Made by a program: the position numbers and the translations under genes. This document shows positions 27,041 to 36,975 of a stretch of DNA of 45,337 bases, piece after piece. How positions within the stretch are numbered: position 1 is the stretch's first letter; each line of letters opens with the position of its first letter. The notes under the pieces were generated by a model. The model saw only the letters and a program-made list of their open reading frames with translations, had not been told where the DNA came from and made no database searches. Source of the DNA: Dehalococcoidia bacterium (GTDB lineage: Bacteria; Chloroflexota; Dehalococcoidia; DSTF01; JACRBR01); contig JAJTXQ010000032.1 of NCBI GenBank assembly GCA_021462855.1, forward strand, positions 1 to 45,337. The letters run 5' to 3'.

Positions 27041-27768
27041 CGCCGGCGCGACGTGCCGGGCGCGTACCGCGACCCCGTCGCCGGGATGTGCCGCGTCCGC
27101 TTCGCCTCGAAGCCCGTGATCTTCACCGGCACGCTTCCCGTCCACGAACTCGCGATGAACTGCACGCGGGACAGCCCCGGGAACCGCACCTTCCGGCCGA
27201 TGACCTCGATGTCGAACTCGACGGAACCGCCGGGCGGCAACTCGAACGTGCCGATCGGGCCCCAGACCCACGGTTCCGACGTCGAGACGTCGCCTCTGAG
27301 CGTGCAGTCGCACGGGTTGCTGACGCGGATGCGCCGCCGCACGCGCGGATTCAGCCGCAGCTCTGCGAGGTCGACCTCGACCTCGGCCGGCTCGATGGCC
27401 GGCGCCTGCGCATGCCGGTGCGGCGCGCGCCGCGGCGGCACCGACGCCGCAACGAGGTCCTCCCAGTTCTCCTGCTCGGCCCAGTGCGCGTAGATCTTGT
27501 CGGACCGTCGCGTGCGGGCGGGCGCGCGCCGCCCGTTCGCCGCGGGCAGCGTCGCATCGTATGCGCGGCGGCGCTCGGCATTGCCGAGCGTCTCGAACGC
27601 CAGGTTGATACGCGCGGCCTTCCGCGTCGCCTGCGGGTCGCCGGCGTTCGCGTCCGGGGGCACTTCGCGCATCAGGATGCGATAGCGCCGCTTGATCTCG
27701 GCCGCCGATGCCGCCGGAGTCAGTTCCAGCACCGCGTAGTGGTCCTGTTCGCGTCTCACCGCGACCAT
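27028..27768 (-). CDS. J-domain-like protein with a PPD motif
   Basis: Residues 8-72 form a J domain (HYAVLELTPAASAAEIKRRY, then ARINLAFETLGNAERRRAYD), but the invariant HPD between helices II and III is replaced by PPD (REVPPDANAG). HPD is needed to stimulate Hsp70 ATPase, so this domain may bind without activating. After a basic linker, residues 120-230 look beta-rich (VDLAELRLNPRVRRRIRVSN, FELPPGGSVEFDIEV), an Ig-like sandwich. The 246-residue protein is four bases downstream of eno and overlaps the next gene. It could be a specialised co-chaperone or a non-chaperone scaffold. Confidence 0.72.
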   Translation of the reverse strand: MVAVRREQDHYAVLELTPAASAAEIKRRYRILMREVPPDANAGDPQATRKAARINLAFETLGNAERRRAYDATLPAANGRRAPARTRRSDKIYAHWAEQENWEDLVAASVPPRRAPHRHAQAPAIEPAEVEVDLAELRLNPRVRRRIRVSNPCDCTLRGDVSTSEPWVWGPIGTFELPPGGSVEFDIEVIGRKVRFPGLSRVQFIASSWTGSVPVKITGFEAKRTRHIPATGSRYAPGTSRRRWSR

Positions 27769-27772
27769 GGTA

Positions 27773-29615
<1,843 letters not shown>

Positions 29616-29671
29616 CGCGCCGCCGCAATTCGTGGTCGATTCGCATGGGTCGAGGATACCGGCGTGTCCGG

Positions 29672-31717
29672 CTAGGGGCGAGTGAGCAGCAGCGTGTACG
29701 GCGCGCGTTGCACCGTCCCCTCCGTCGCTCCGGCGACCATCACCGCAACGTCTTGGAGGCCGTCGGCGTTAAAGCGGAGGACGCCCGAGCCGGTCGCATC
29801 GACGGGCACGTCGAGCGCCACCGCTTCGCCGCCTGCGCGCGTCGCGAGGAGCCGCACGACCCACTCCTGCGACAGGTCGCGGTCCACGGTCACCCAGCCC
29901 TGCCGCGTCCACGCGCCGTCCGGCGGCCCCCCCGCGAGGTCGGCGCCCTCGACGCGCACGTCGTCGACCGCCATGCCCCGCCCGTGCGTCGCGCCGTCGG
30001 TCACGTACTCGAATCGCAGCAACACCTTCTTGCCGGCGTGCGCCGAGAGGTCGATGCGCTCCTCGACCCACGACGGCGCGTCGCCGCCGCCGCTCTTGCC
30101 GGTGTATCCCGCACCGTACGCGACACCGACCGGATCGTCGCTGCTGGTGTGCTCGCCCGGCAACGCTCTCCACGTCGTCCCGCCGTCCTCGGACACCGCC
30201 ACGTACGCCCAGTCGTACCACGGCTCGATGTCGTACCACGTCCGGAACGTCAGCGCCGGCGCGTCGGTGCCCGTCAGGTCGACTTCGCGTGTGGCGGTGC
30301 TGTCGATGGCATCGCCGGCGTTGCTCCACAGCATCGCGCCCTGTGGCGGCTCGATGGGCAGCACCGGCACGTCGCGTGCGCCCTGGAACAGCAGTTGGTG
30401 TTCGCCGCCGCCCGGTGGCACGTCGTAGTACGCCGTGCCGAACTGCCCGGCCTCGCCGCTCACGGTCCGGTCCGGCGCCAACTCGCCCGCAGACGCCATC
30501 GTCATCGTCCGCCGCGGCGTCCCGAACGGCCCTGCCGCGCGGTTCAGCCAGTTCGCCGCCGCCCAGTCAGCGAACACGGAATGGAAGCTGATGCTGGCGT
30601 CGAACGACCGCAGCGCCGCCTCGATGCCGGGCGCGCCGTCCCCCTCCGCGCGCGCGATGGCGCCGAGCACGGCGTCGCCCCCGAAGCGCCCCGCGACGTA
30701 CTGGAAGAACGCCGCCGACGCGCCGTAGTGCGCCCGGCTGGCGGTGCTGTCCCACGCGTCGAGCTGCGTCCCGGGCGCCGCCTCGAACGCCGCAATGGTG
30801 CCGATGGCGCCGCCGGCGAGCGCCCGGGCGGCCTCGCTCAGGCCCTCGTTCACCCACGCCTCCTCGCCGCCGTCGTTCCGGCTGTGCGCCAGGTGCTGCA
30901 GTTCGTGCGCCAGCACCGCGTCGAATCCGCCGGAGCCGATGCCCAGCGTGGCGTCCAGGTACACCATCTCCGCCTCGTTGCTGCGCGGTCGCACCGCGCG
31001 CAGCAACAGGTCGTCGCCCGAGTGATAGCCGCCGACGCCGCCGAGCGGCGCGTACAGCACGATGATTCGCGCGTCGCCGTCGACGCCGGGCGACGCCGGC
31101 TCGCCGAACACCGATGTCACCGCCGGCCACGTCTTCGCCTCGAACGCAGCGGCTGACCTCTCGACGTCCGATATGGCGACATCGAGTGTGCGGTCCGCGT
31201 AGAAGTACGCGTGTGCGCTCTTCGCCATGAGCCGCGCCTCGATCTGCACGATCTCCGGCGGCGCCGTCTGCGCGATCGCCGCCGGCGTCAGCCGTGTGAC
31301 GAAGAAGGCGCGGCCGTCGCCCGCATTCGGCTCGCCGGCGAACGGCTTGCTCGCCGGCGCGGGCCCATCGGTCTTGCCGAACCGTGCGGCGAGGGCGATG
31401 GGGTCCGCGTCGGGTGCGGCGCCGCGAGCGCCGATCTGGTCCGCGAGCGGCAGCGGGCGCGGCGCCGGCGTGGCGGTGGGCGCCGCCCGCGTCACCGTCG
31501 GCGATGCTGCGGTGGGTGACGAGCCGCCACCGCTGTCGCATGCCGCGGCGATCAGCGCTAAGGCGAAAAGCAGCGCGGCCGCCCGCGTGATCGGGCGGCC
31601 GCCTGCGTGCGTTACGTCGTGTCCGCTAGCGAGCGCGCGGGTGCGCCTTCTCGTACACCTGCCGGACGTGCTCGTTGGCGACCTGCGTGTACACCTGCGT
31701 CGTCGAGATGTTTGCAT
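29672..31717 (-). CDS. Secreted zinc-metalloprotease-like lipoprotein
   Basis: A lipoprotein signal is clear (ALLFALALIAAACDSGGG, lipidated Cys at about residue 60 of the longest frame). A Thr/Ala/Pro linker follows. The catalytic-type domain carries AVLAHELQHLAHSRNDGGEEAWVNEGLSE-like sequence: HELQH is HExxH, with a downstream NEGLSE supplying a gluzincin-type Glu. The C-terminal 300 residues look beta-rich, including a MAM-like or immune-inhibitor-A-like segment (WYDIEPWYDWAYVAVSEDGG, FEYVTDGATHGRGMAVDDV). It is anchored on the outer face. The start is unresolved: ATG 31717 overlaps xerD by 92 bases and adds 42 odd residues, while no ATG, GTG or TTG lies just before the signal peptide. Confidence 0.75.
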   Translation of the reverse strand: MQTSRRRRCTRRSPTSTSGRCTRRRTRALASGHDVTHAGGRPITRAAALLFALALIAAACDSGGGSSPTAASPTVTRAAPTATPAPRPLPLADQIGARGAAPDADPIALAARFGKTDGPAPASKPFAGEPNAGDGRAFFVTRLTPAAIAQTAPPEIVQIEARLMAKSAHAYFYADRTLDVAISDVERSAAAFEAKTWPAVTSVFGEPASPGVDGDARIIVLYAPLGGVGGYHSGDDLLLRAVRPRSNEAEMVYLDATLGIGSGGFDAVLAHELQHLAHSRNDGGEEAWVNEGLSEAARALAGGAIGTIAAFEAAPGTQLDAWDSTASRAHYGASAAFFQYVAGRFGGDAVLGAIARAEGDGAPGIEAALRSFDASISFHSVFADWAAANWLNRAAGPFGTPRRTMTMASAGELAPDRTVSGEAGQFGTAYYDVPPGGGEHQLLFQGARDVPVLPIEPPQGAMLWSNAGDAIDSTATREVDLTGTDAPALTFRTWYDIEPWYDWAYVAVSEDGGTTWRALPGEHTSSDDPVGVAYGAGYTGKSGGGDAPSWVEERIDLSAHAGKKVLLRFEYVTDGATHGRGMAVDDVRVEGADLAGGPPDGAWTRQGWVTVDRDLSQEWVVRLLATRAGGEAVALDVPVDATGSGVLRFNADGLQDVAVMVAGATEGTVQRAPYTLLLTRP
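31575..31602. repeat. 11-bp perfect inverted repeat at the xerD-lipoprotein junction
   Basis: GCGGCCGCCCG (31575-31585) and CGGGCGGCCGC (31592-31602) are perfect inverted repeats around a six-base loop. The hairpin lies 24 bases past the xerD stop and over the start of the lipoprotein signal sequence. It could end xerD transcripts, although no T-run follows, or hide the translation start of the lipoprotein. Confidence 0.6.
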
Positions 31718-32531
31718 GTCCGAGCAATTCCTGGACGTGGCGCAGGTTCATGCCGCCCCTCAGCATATGAGTGGCAAACGAGTGCCGCAACGTGTGCGGC
31801 GTCACCGGCGTGGAGATGTTGGCTTCCTTCGCGTATTGCTTCAGGATCAGCCAGAACCCCTGACGCGTCAGCCGCTCGCCGCGCCGGTTGACGAATAGCG
31901 CCGATTCCTTGCGGTTCTTGACCAGCCCCGCCCGCCCATCGTTCATGTAGTCGGCGACCCCCCCCGCCGCCTGCTCGTGGATCGGGATCGTGCGCTCCTT
32001 CGAGCCCTTGCCCATGCAACGGACGTACGGCCCGGCCATGTTCACGTCCTCGACATCGAGCGACACGAGCTCGCTCACGCGCAGGCCCGTCGCGTACAGG
32101 AGTTCGAGCATTGCCCGATCGCGCTTGGATTCGGTCGAGTTGCGCTTCATCGGTTGTTCCAGCAACTCGTCAACTTCCGTCACGGACAGTGCCTTCGGCA
32201 ACGAGCGGCCGACGCGCGGCGACTCAAGGCTCTCCGCGGGGTTGCGGCGAATCGTCCCTTCCGCCTGCAGGAACTGGAAGAACGACTTGATCGCCGCAAC
32301 CTTGCGCGCGACCGTCGCCTCGGCGTAGTTCTTGCGGCGCAGCGTCAGCAGGTACTCGACGATCAGGTCGCGTTCGAGCGCCTCCCAGTCGCGCGGCTTG
32401 CCGTTACCGCGCTGCGCGACGAGGAAGCTGTCGAACTGCTGAAGGTCGTTCCGGTATGCCGACACCGTGTTGCCGGACGCGCCTTTTTCCACAGACAGGA
32501 AGCTGAGAAAGTGCCCAATGTGCTCGTCCAT
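31626..32531 (-). CDS. xerD: Tyrosine recombinase, XerD-type
   Basis: Xer recombinases resolve chromosome dimers at dif during division. The 301 residues have the SAM-like core-binding domain (FLSFLSVEKGASGNTVSAYRN) and the catalytic domain. Active-site residues are visible: Arg in LYATGLRVSELVSLD, His and Arg in TPHTLRHSFATHML, His in LLGHANISTTQVYTQV and the nucleophilic Tyr in that last block. Only one Xer gene is in this window, so XerC and XerD roles cannot be separated; the position among repair genes fits housekeeping rather than a mobile integrase. A TACAAT -10 at 32592-32587 lies upstream. Confidence 0.9.
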   Translation of the reverse strand: MDEHIGHFLSFLSVEKGASGNTVSAYRNDLQQFDSFLVAQRGNGKPRDWEALERDLIVEYLLTLRRKNYAEATVARKVAAIKSFFQFLQAEGTIRRNPAESLESPRVGRSLPKALSVTEVDELLEQPMKRNSTESKRDRAMLELLYATGLRVSELVSLDVEDVNMAGPYVRCMGKGSKERTIPIHEQAAGGVADYMNDGRAGLVKNRKESALFVNRRGERLTRQGFWLILKQYAKEANISTPVTPHTLRHSFATHMLRGGMNLRHVQELLGHANISTTQVYTQVANEHVRQVYEKAHPRAR

Positions 32532-32586
32532 TGAAGGCCCTCGACGACTGACTGCAGGAGAACAGTACTGGGGAAACGCAGGGCGA

Positions 32587-32592
32587 TTGTAG
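32587..32592 (-). promoter_or_regulatory. -10 element of xerD
   Basis: On the minus strand TACAAT (32592-32587) lies about 55 bases before the xerD ATG, with GAGG as a ribosome-binding site in between. The rest of the 157-base pcm-xerD gap holds the hairpin described next and nothing else recognised. Confidence 0.45.
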
Positions 32593-32668
32593 CACGGGTT
32601 CCCTTGATGTACAGCGAGCGCATCACCGAATTTCGCCGAGTTTCGATACGACTAGAGAATACGGATCG

Positions 32669-32687
32669 CGCATCGTCATTCGATGCG
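32669..32687 (-). terminator. Hairpin just after pcm
   Basis: CGCATCG and CGATGCG pair as a seven-base stem with a five-base loop (AATGA on the minus strand), starting two bases after the pcm TAA. No U-tract follows, so it is terminator-like at best. Confidence 0.35.
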
Positions 32688-32688
32688 G

Positions 32689-33408
32689 TTATCGCACGTT
32701 GAGCCTACCCGAAACACCGTGCGATGCATCGTCCTCCCACGCATCTTCGCCGATCAGCGGGACGAACGCGCACTCACCGAGCCGCGCGAGGTCGATGCCG
32801 TGCGGCGTCTTGCGCGCGCGCACCAGTTCCTGGTCGCGCAGCGTGCCGATCGGAAGCACGAGCCGGCCGCCTTCGCCGAGTTGATCGAGCAACGTGCGCG
32901 GCACATGCGGCGCGCCCGCTGACACGAGGATCGCGTCGTACGGCGCCGCCTCGGGCCAGCCGAGTGCGTCGACGGCGAGATGCGCGCGCACGTTCGTGTA
33001 CCCGAGCTCCGCGAGCACGTCGCGCGCGCGCGCGCGCAGCGGGGCGTTCCGCTCCACCGTCACCACCTCCCGCGCGAGATACGAGAGCAGCGCGGCCACG
33101 TACCCGGAGCCCGTGCCGACCTCCAGCACGCGGTCTTCGGCGCGTACCTGCAGCGCATCGAGCATGATCGCGACCATGAGCGGCTGCGAGATCGTCTGAC
33201 CCTGGCCGATCGGCAGCGCGCTGTCGTTGTACGCGCTGCGCCGGAGTTCCTCCGGCACGAAGCGCTCTCGCGGCACGCGGGCCATCGCGTCGACCACGCG
33301 CTCGTCCGCCACGCGCCGCCGCACCAAATCGAGCATGCGCTCGCGCGCCCACGCGACCTCGCCGTCGAGCCCCCTGCCACCGTTATGGGAAGCTCCAGCC
33401 GCGCTCAT
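32689..33408 (-). CDS. pcm: Protein-L-isoaspartate O-methyltransferase
   Basis: Pcm methylates isoaspartyl residues in damaged proteins to start their repair. The 239 residues fit. RERFVPEELRRSAYNDSALPIGQGQTIS-type sequence opens the active site (PIGQGQTISQP near residue 73), and VLEVGTGSGYVAALLSYL is SAM motif I. YDAILVSAGAPHVP and LVLPIGTLRDQEL are further family blocks. The ATG overlaps the uvrC stop by four bases, so pcm is translated after uvrC. Pairing with DNA repair genes is unusual but fits a damage-control theme. Confidence 0.94.
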   Translation of the reverse strand: MSAAGASHNGGRGLDGEVAWARERMLDLVRRRVADERVVDAMARVPRERFVPEELRRSAYNDSALPIGQGQTISQPLMVAIMLDALQVRAEDRVLEVGTGSGYVAALLSYLAREVVTVERNAPLRARARDVLAELGYTNVRAHLAVDALGWPEAAPYDAILVSAGAPHVPRTLLDQLGEGGRLVLPIGTLRDQELVRARKTPHGIDLARLGECAFVPLIGEDAWEDDASHGVSGRLNVR

Positions 33409-35285
33409 ACCTGCGCCTTCACCCGTTCCGCCAGCTTCGATGTGAAGCCGGCCGTAGCGGCTATCTCCTCGATGCTGGCTTCGCGGATCGCCCGGACCGA
33501 GCCGAATTTCTTCAGGAGCGCCTGCTTCCGCTTCGGGCCGATGCCGTCCACGCTGTCCAGCGCCGAACGCATCCCCGCCTTCGATCTCACACCGCGGTGG
33601 TAGGTGATCGCAAACCGGTGCGCCTCATCGCGGATGCGCTGCACGAGGTACAGCGCCTGGGACGCTCGCGGCAGCACGACCGGCTCCGACACATCCTGCA
33701 CGAAGATCTCTTCGTGCTGCTTCGCCAGCCCGACCGCCGGGATCTGCTTCACGCCCATCTCGCGCATCACATCGACCGCCGCGGCGAGCTGCCCGTTGCC
33801 GCCATCGATGATCACCAGGTCCGGCAGCTCCGCGAACGACGCGTCGGCGCGGCCGCCGTCGGCGCCATGGCGCTCGACCTCGGGCGCCTCGGCGCCGCTC
33901 TCGGCGATCGTCCGCTCGCGCGCGCGCTGGAAGCGGCGCCGCAGCACCTCCGCCATCGACGCGAAGTCGTTGGCGCCCTGCACCCACTTGATGCGGAACC
34001 GGCGATACAGCTGCGGACGCGGGTGCCCGTCGACGAACACCACCATCGACCCGACCGACGAGGTGCCCTGGATGTTCGAGATGTCGTAGCACTCGATGCG
34101 GCGCGGCAGCGCCGGCAGGTCGAGTTCCTCCTGGAGCTGCTGCAACGCCGTCTGCGTCTTCCCGTGGTCGGAGAGCCAGCGCGCACGAGCCGCATCGAGC
34201 GACTCCTGCGCGTTGCGCCCCGCCATCTCGACGAGCTGCCGTTTCTCGCCGCGCTGCGGCACGACGATCTCGACGCGCCCGCCGCGTCGCTCGGCCAGGA
34301 ACTCCTCGATCAGCGCCTGCTCCGGCAGCGCGAACGGCACCAGCACACGTCGCGGCACGTACGTCGCGGATTCGTAGAACTGCTTCAGAAAGCTCGCGAC
34401 GACGTCCCCGTCGGGCTCCTCGCGCGTGCCGTCGAGCGTGAAGCTGTCGACGCCGATCATCTTCACGCCGCGGATGAACAGCACCTGCACCATCGCCTCG
34501 TCGTCGCCGCGCGCCAGGCCGAAGATATCCTCGTCCGCCGGACGCGTGCTCGCGACCGCCTGGCGCTCGGTCACCCGCTCGATCGACTCGATCTGGTCGC
34601 GGAGCCGCCCCGCCCGCTCGTACTCCATCGCCTTCGAGGCTTCGGCCATCTCTCGGCGCAGGCGGCGCACGACCTCGTCCGTCCGCCCCTCGAGGAACAG
34701 GACCACCTGCCGGATCACCTCGTCGTACTCCTCCTTCGTGCAGTGCGACGTGCAGGGGGCGATACAGCGGTTGATGAAGTAGTCGAGGCACGGTCGCGGG
34801 TCATTGCCCGTGATCGTCTTGGTGCAGGAACGCCACGGGAACAGCTTGTTCACGACGTCCAGCGTCCGGCGCACCGATCCAGCATTGGCGAACGGCCCGA
34901 AGTATCGCGCGCTATCCTTCACCACGCGCCTCGTTATGTACACACGCGGCCACGGGTCGGCGAGGTCGACCTTCAGGTACGGGTAGTGCTTGTCGTCTTT
35001 CAGCCGAACGTTGAAGATAGGTTGATGCCGCTTCACGAGCGCCGCCTCCAGGTGCAGCGCCTCCTGCTCGGTGTTCGTCACGACATACTCGAAGTCATCG
35101 ATCGACTCCGAAAGCGCGCGCGTCTTGCCCTCCATGCTCCACGGCGCGCCGAAATACGACCGCATGCGGTTGCGGAGGTTGGCCGCCTTGCCGACGTACA
35201 GCACCGCGCCTTCTCCGTTGCGGAAGACGTAGACGCCGGGCGACGCCGGGACGCGCGTAAGCCGGTCTGCGAACCTGGAAGCCAC
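33405..35285 (-). CDS. uvrC: Excinuclease ABC subunit C
   Basis: UvrC makes both incisions in nucleotide excision repair after UvrAB marks the lesion. The 626 residues show the GIY-YIG domain at the N-terminus (PGVYVFRNGEGAVLYVGKA, residues 14-32), a Cys-rich linker with CLDYFINRCIAPC, the UVR domain near residue 200 and the RNase H-like second nuclease domain (IECYDISNIQGTSSVGSM, DLVIIDGGNGQLAAA). A tandem HhH motif ends it (VDGIGPKRKQALLKKFGS). Translation starts at GTG 35285, with TAAACT five bases upstream, so the mRNA looks leaderless. Confidence 0.97.
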   Translation of the reverse strand: MASRFADRLTRVPASPGVYVFRNGEGAVLYVGKAANLRNRMRSYFGAPWSMEGKTRALSESIDDFEYVVTNTEQEALHLEAALVKRHQPIFNVRLKDDKHYPYLKVDLADPWPRVYITRRVVKDSARYFGPFANAGSVRRTLDVVNKLFPWRSCTKTITGNDPRPCLDYFINRCIAPCTSHCTKEEYDEVIRQVVLFLEGRTDEVVRRLRREMAEASKAMEYERAGRLRDQIESIERVTERQAVASTRPADEDIFGLARGDDEAMVQVLFIRGVKMIGVDSFTLDGTREEPDGDVVASFLKQFYESATYVPRRVLVPFALPEQALIEEFLAERRGGRVEIVVPQRGEKRQLVEMAGRNAQESLDAARARWLSDHGKTQTALQQLQEELDLPALPRRIECYDISNIQGTSSVGSMVVFVDGHPRPQLYRRFRIKWVQGANDFASMAEVLRRRFQRARERTIAESGAEAPEVERHGADGGRADASFAELPDLVIIDGGNGQLAAAVDVMREMGVKQIPAVGLAKQHEEIFVQDVSEPVVLPRASQALYLVQRIRDEAHRFAITYHRGVRSKAGMRSALDSVDGIGPKRKQALLKKFGSVRAIREASIEEIAATAGFTSKLAERVKAQV

Positions 35286-35296
35286 GTCTCAGTTTA
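35286..35296 (-). promoter_or_regulatory. -10 of uvrC, leaderless
   Basis: On the minus strand TAAACT (35296-35291) lies five bases before the GTG start. No ribosome-binding site and no CGAAC-N4-GTTCG box is seen here, in contrast to mrfA. Confidence 0.45.
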
Positions 35297-35338
35297 ACGA
35301 AGCGGCGCCACGCGCCCGCTGGTGCGAAGGAGTACCGC

Positions 35339-35794
35339 ATGACTGACTGGGCATCGTTCGAGCGCGACCGGCCCGAAATGGCCGCCGTCCTGCGCGCGCA
35401 ACTTGGCTGGATCCCGATCGCCTACCTCGCGACCACCCGCCGCGATGGCGCCCCGCGCGTGCACCCGGTGTGCCCGATCCTCGCCGCCGACGGGCGGATG
35501 TACGTCGCCGTGCCGGCGACCTCCCCCAAGCGCCACGACCTGCGCGGCGACGGGCGCTATGCGCTCCACGCCCTCCCCGGCAAGCGCGACGACGAGTTCT
35601 ATGCCACCGGCCGCGCCATCCTTCATAACGATGCCCTCTCGCGCGCGGCAGCGGGCGCCGCCGCCGGTCACACCATCCACGATTCGGACCTGCTGTTCGA
35701 GCTCGCACTCGAAACCGCGATGACGGCGTACTGGGAGAACCGCGGGCAACCCGGAACCTACGCCGTACGCACGTTCTGGCGCGCCGCCCGCTGA
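35339..35794 (+). CDS. Flavin-binding split-barrel protein (pyridoxamine oxidase-like)
   Basis: The 151 residues resemble the pyridoxamine 5'-phosphate oxidase-like split barrel that binds FMN or F420. IAYLATTRRDGAPRVHPVCPI is the first strand pair, MYVAVPATSPKRHDLRGDGRYALHAL contains the flavin-contact strands, and DDEFYATGRAIL is the next strand. The substrate is unknown. AAGGAG precedes the ATG. Its last 37 bases overlap the end of the convergent mrfB gene. Confidence 0.78.
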   Translation: MTDWASFERDRPEMAAVLRAQLGWIPIAYLATTRRDGAPRVHPVCPILAADGRMYVAVPATSPKRHDLRGDGRYALHALPGKRDDEFYATGRAILHNDALSRAAAGAAAGHTIHDSDLLFELALETAMTAYWENRGQPGTYAVRTFWRAAR

Positions 35795-36975
35795 ACGCGC
35801 GACGCGATCTTTCGCTCGATCCGCGCCAGCCGCAGCGCCAGCGCCTCGCGGCCGTCCGCGGCGCCGGCGAGGAGCCGCGCCGTCACCTCCCGCGCGGCGA
35901 GGAGGTCGCGGTCATGGTGTTCGTGGTGCTTCGCGAGCTCCAGGCCGGCCGCGCGGTCGCCCTCGGCCCAGAGCGCGCGCCACAGCGGCGCCGCTTCGTC
36001 CCGCGCGCCGGCGCGTTTGCACAGCGCGGCGTGTCGCAGCGCCGCCCATGCCCAATCCGGCCCGCCTTCCAGCCACGGCAACGCGCGCCGGTACAGCTCG
36101 GCCGCCCGCGCCGGCGCGCCGGCCGCCTCCCACCAGCGAGCAGCGGCCGCCGCGTCGTCCGGGTCGAGGTCGTCCGTGGAGACGAGCCGCGCGAGCGTAG
36201 CCAGCACGCCCGTCAGCGACAGCACGTCCTCGGCGTTGTGGTGGAAGACGCCGCGCAGCGGCGCCGCCCGCCCGGCCCGCACGTAGTCGAAGTACAGCTG
36301 GGGGACGAGCCAGCCCGGCGTGTCCTCGGGCCGGTCGATGCGGAGCAGGCGCCGCTCGGCCTCCGCGAGGCGACAGCCGCGCATCCGGTGCTTGAACAGC
36401 CGCCGCACCGGATGCAGCAGGTCGAAGTGCGCCATGTCGCGAGCCGGCGAGCGCAGCCGCGCCAGCGCCATCCGCGTTTCGACGCACGGCACGTCGAACG
36501 CCCGCCCGTTGTACGTGACGATGCCGTCGAACCGCTCCAGGTCAGCCGCCAGCAGCGCCAGCATCGCCCGCTCCTGCCCGACATCGGCCAGAAAGTACTG
36601 CCGCAGCCGGAACGCGCCGTCCTGGTACGAGCCGAGCCCAGCCAGCACGATGTACGTGCCGGTACCGCCGGACAGCCCCGTCGTCTCGATGTCGAAGAAC
36701 GCCAGCGAAGCCGCTTCGGGCGGCCGGTCGACGCCAAGGAGCGACGCCAGGCCGTGCGCCCGCGCCTCCAGCGGCGCAGAGAGAGGCATGCTGCCGTGCA
36801 TGTGGTCGAGCGGGTACCACTCATCGCGGATGAATGCCTGACCGTGCGGCGTGTCGCGCCACTCGCCGCGGAGGATCTGCTCAATCGGCGGCAGCAGCCG
36901 CGGCCGCGGCGCCGGAGCATGCGCCTCCCGATGCTCCGCGACCGCCCGGCGCATGCGCTCGAGCGTCACGCTCAC
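35758..36975 (-). CDS. mrfB: DEDD-type exonuclease MrfB (YprB-like)
   Basis: This RNase H-fold exonuclease works with the MrfA helicase in repair of mitomycin-type DNA adducts in Bacillus. The 405 residues contain ASLAFFDIETTGLSGGTGTY (DxE, exo I, about residue 88), FDGIVTYNGRAFDVPCVE (exo II), and VFHHNAEDVLSLTG (exo III with its HxxxD). The C-terminal third is a TPR-like helical region (AARWWEAAGAPARAAELYRR). The start GTG 36975 overlaps the mrfA stop (GTGA). Identification is by motif and neighbour; the exact lesion repaired is inferred from the Bacillus pair. Confidence 0.85.
   Translation of the reverse strand: MSVTLERMRRAVAEHREAHAPAPRPRLLPPIEQILRGEWRDTPHGQAFIRDEWYPLDHMHGSMPLSAPLEARAHGLASLLGVDRPPEAASLAFFDIETTGLSGGTGTYIVLAGLGSYQDGAFRLRQYFLADVGQERAMLALLAADLERFDGIVTYNGRAFDVPCVETRMALARLRSPARDMAHFDLLHPVRRLFKHRMRGCRLAEAERRLLRIDRPEDTPGWLVPQLYFDYVRAGRAAPLRGVFHHNAEDVLSLTGVLATLARLVSTDDLDPDDAAAAARWWEAAGAPARAAELYRRALPWLEGGPDWAWAALRHAALCKRAGARDEAAPLWRALWAEGDRAAGLELAKHHEHHDRDLLAAREVTARLLAGAADGREALALRLARIERKIASRVQRAARQNVRTA

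Noticed and set aside
31626-32531. Tyrosine recombinase as the integrase of a mobile element
   Set aside because: The protein has XerC/D form, lies among housekeeping genes, and no attachment-site repeats or cargo genes flank it.
32532-32688. A dif site next to xerD
   Set aside because: No convincing pair of 11-base arms around a 6-base centre could be found by eye in this gap.
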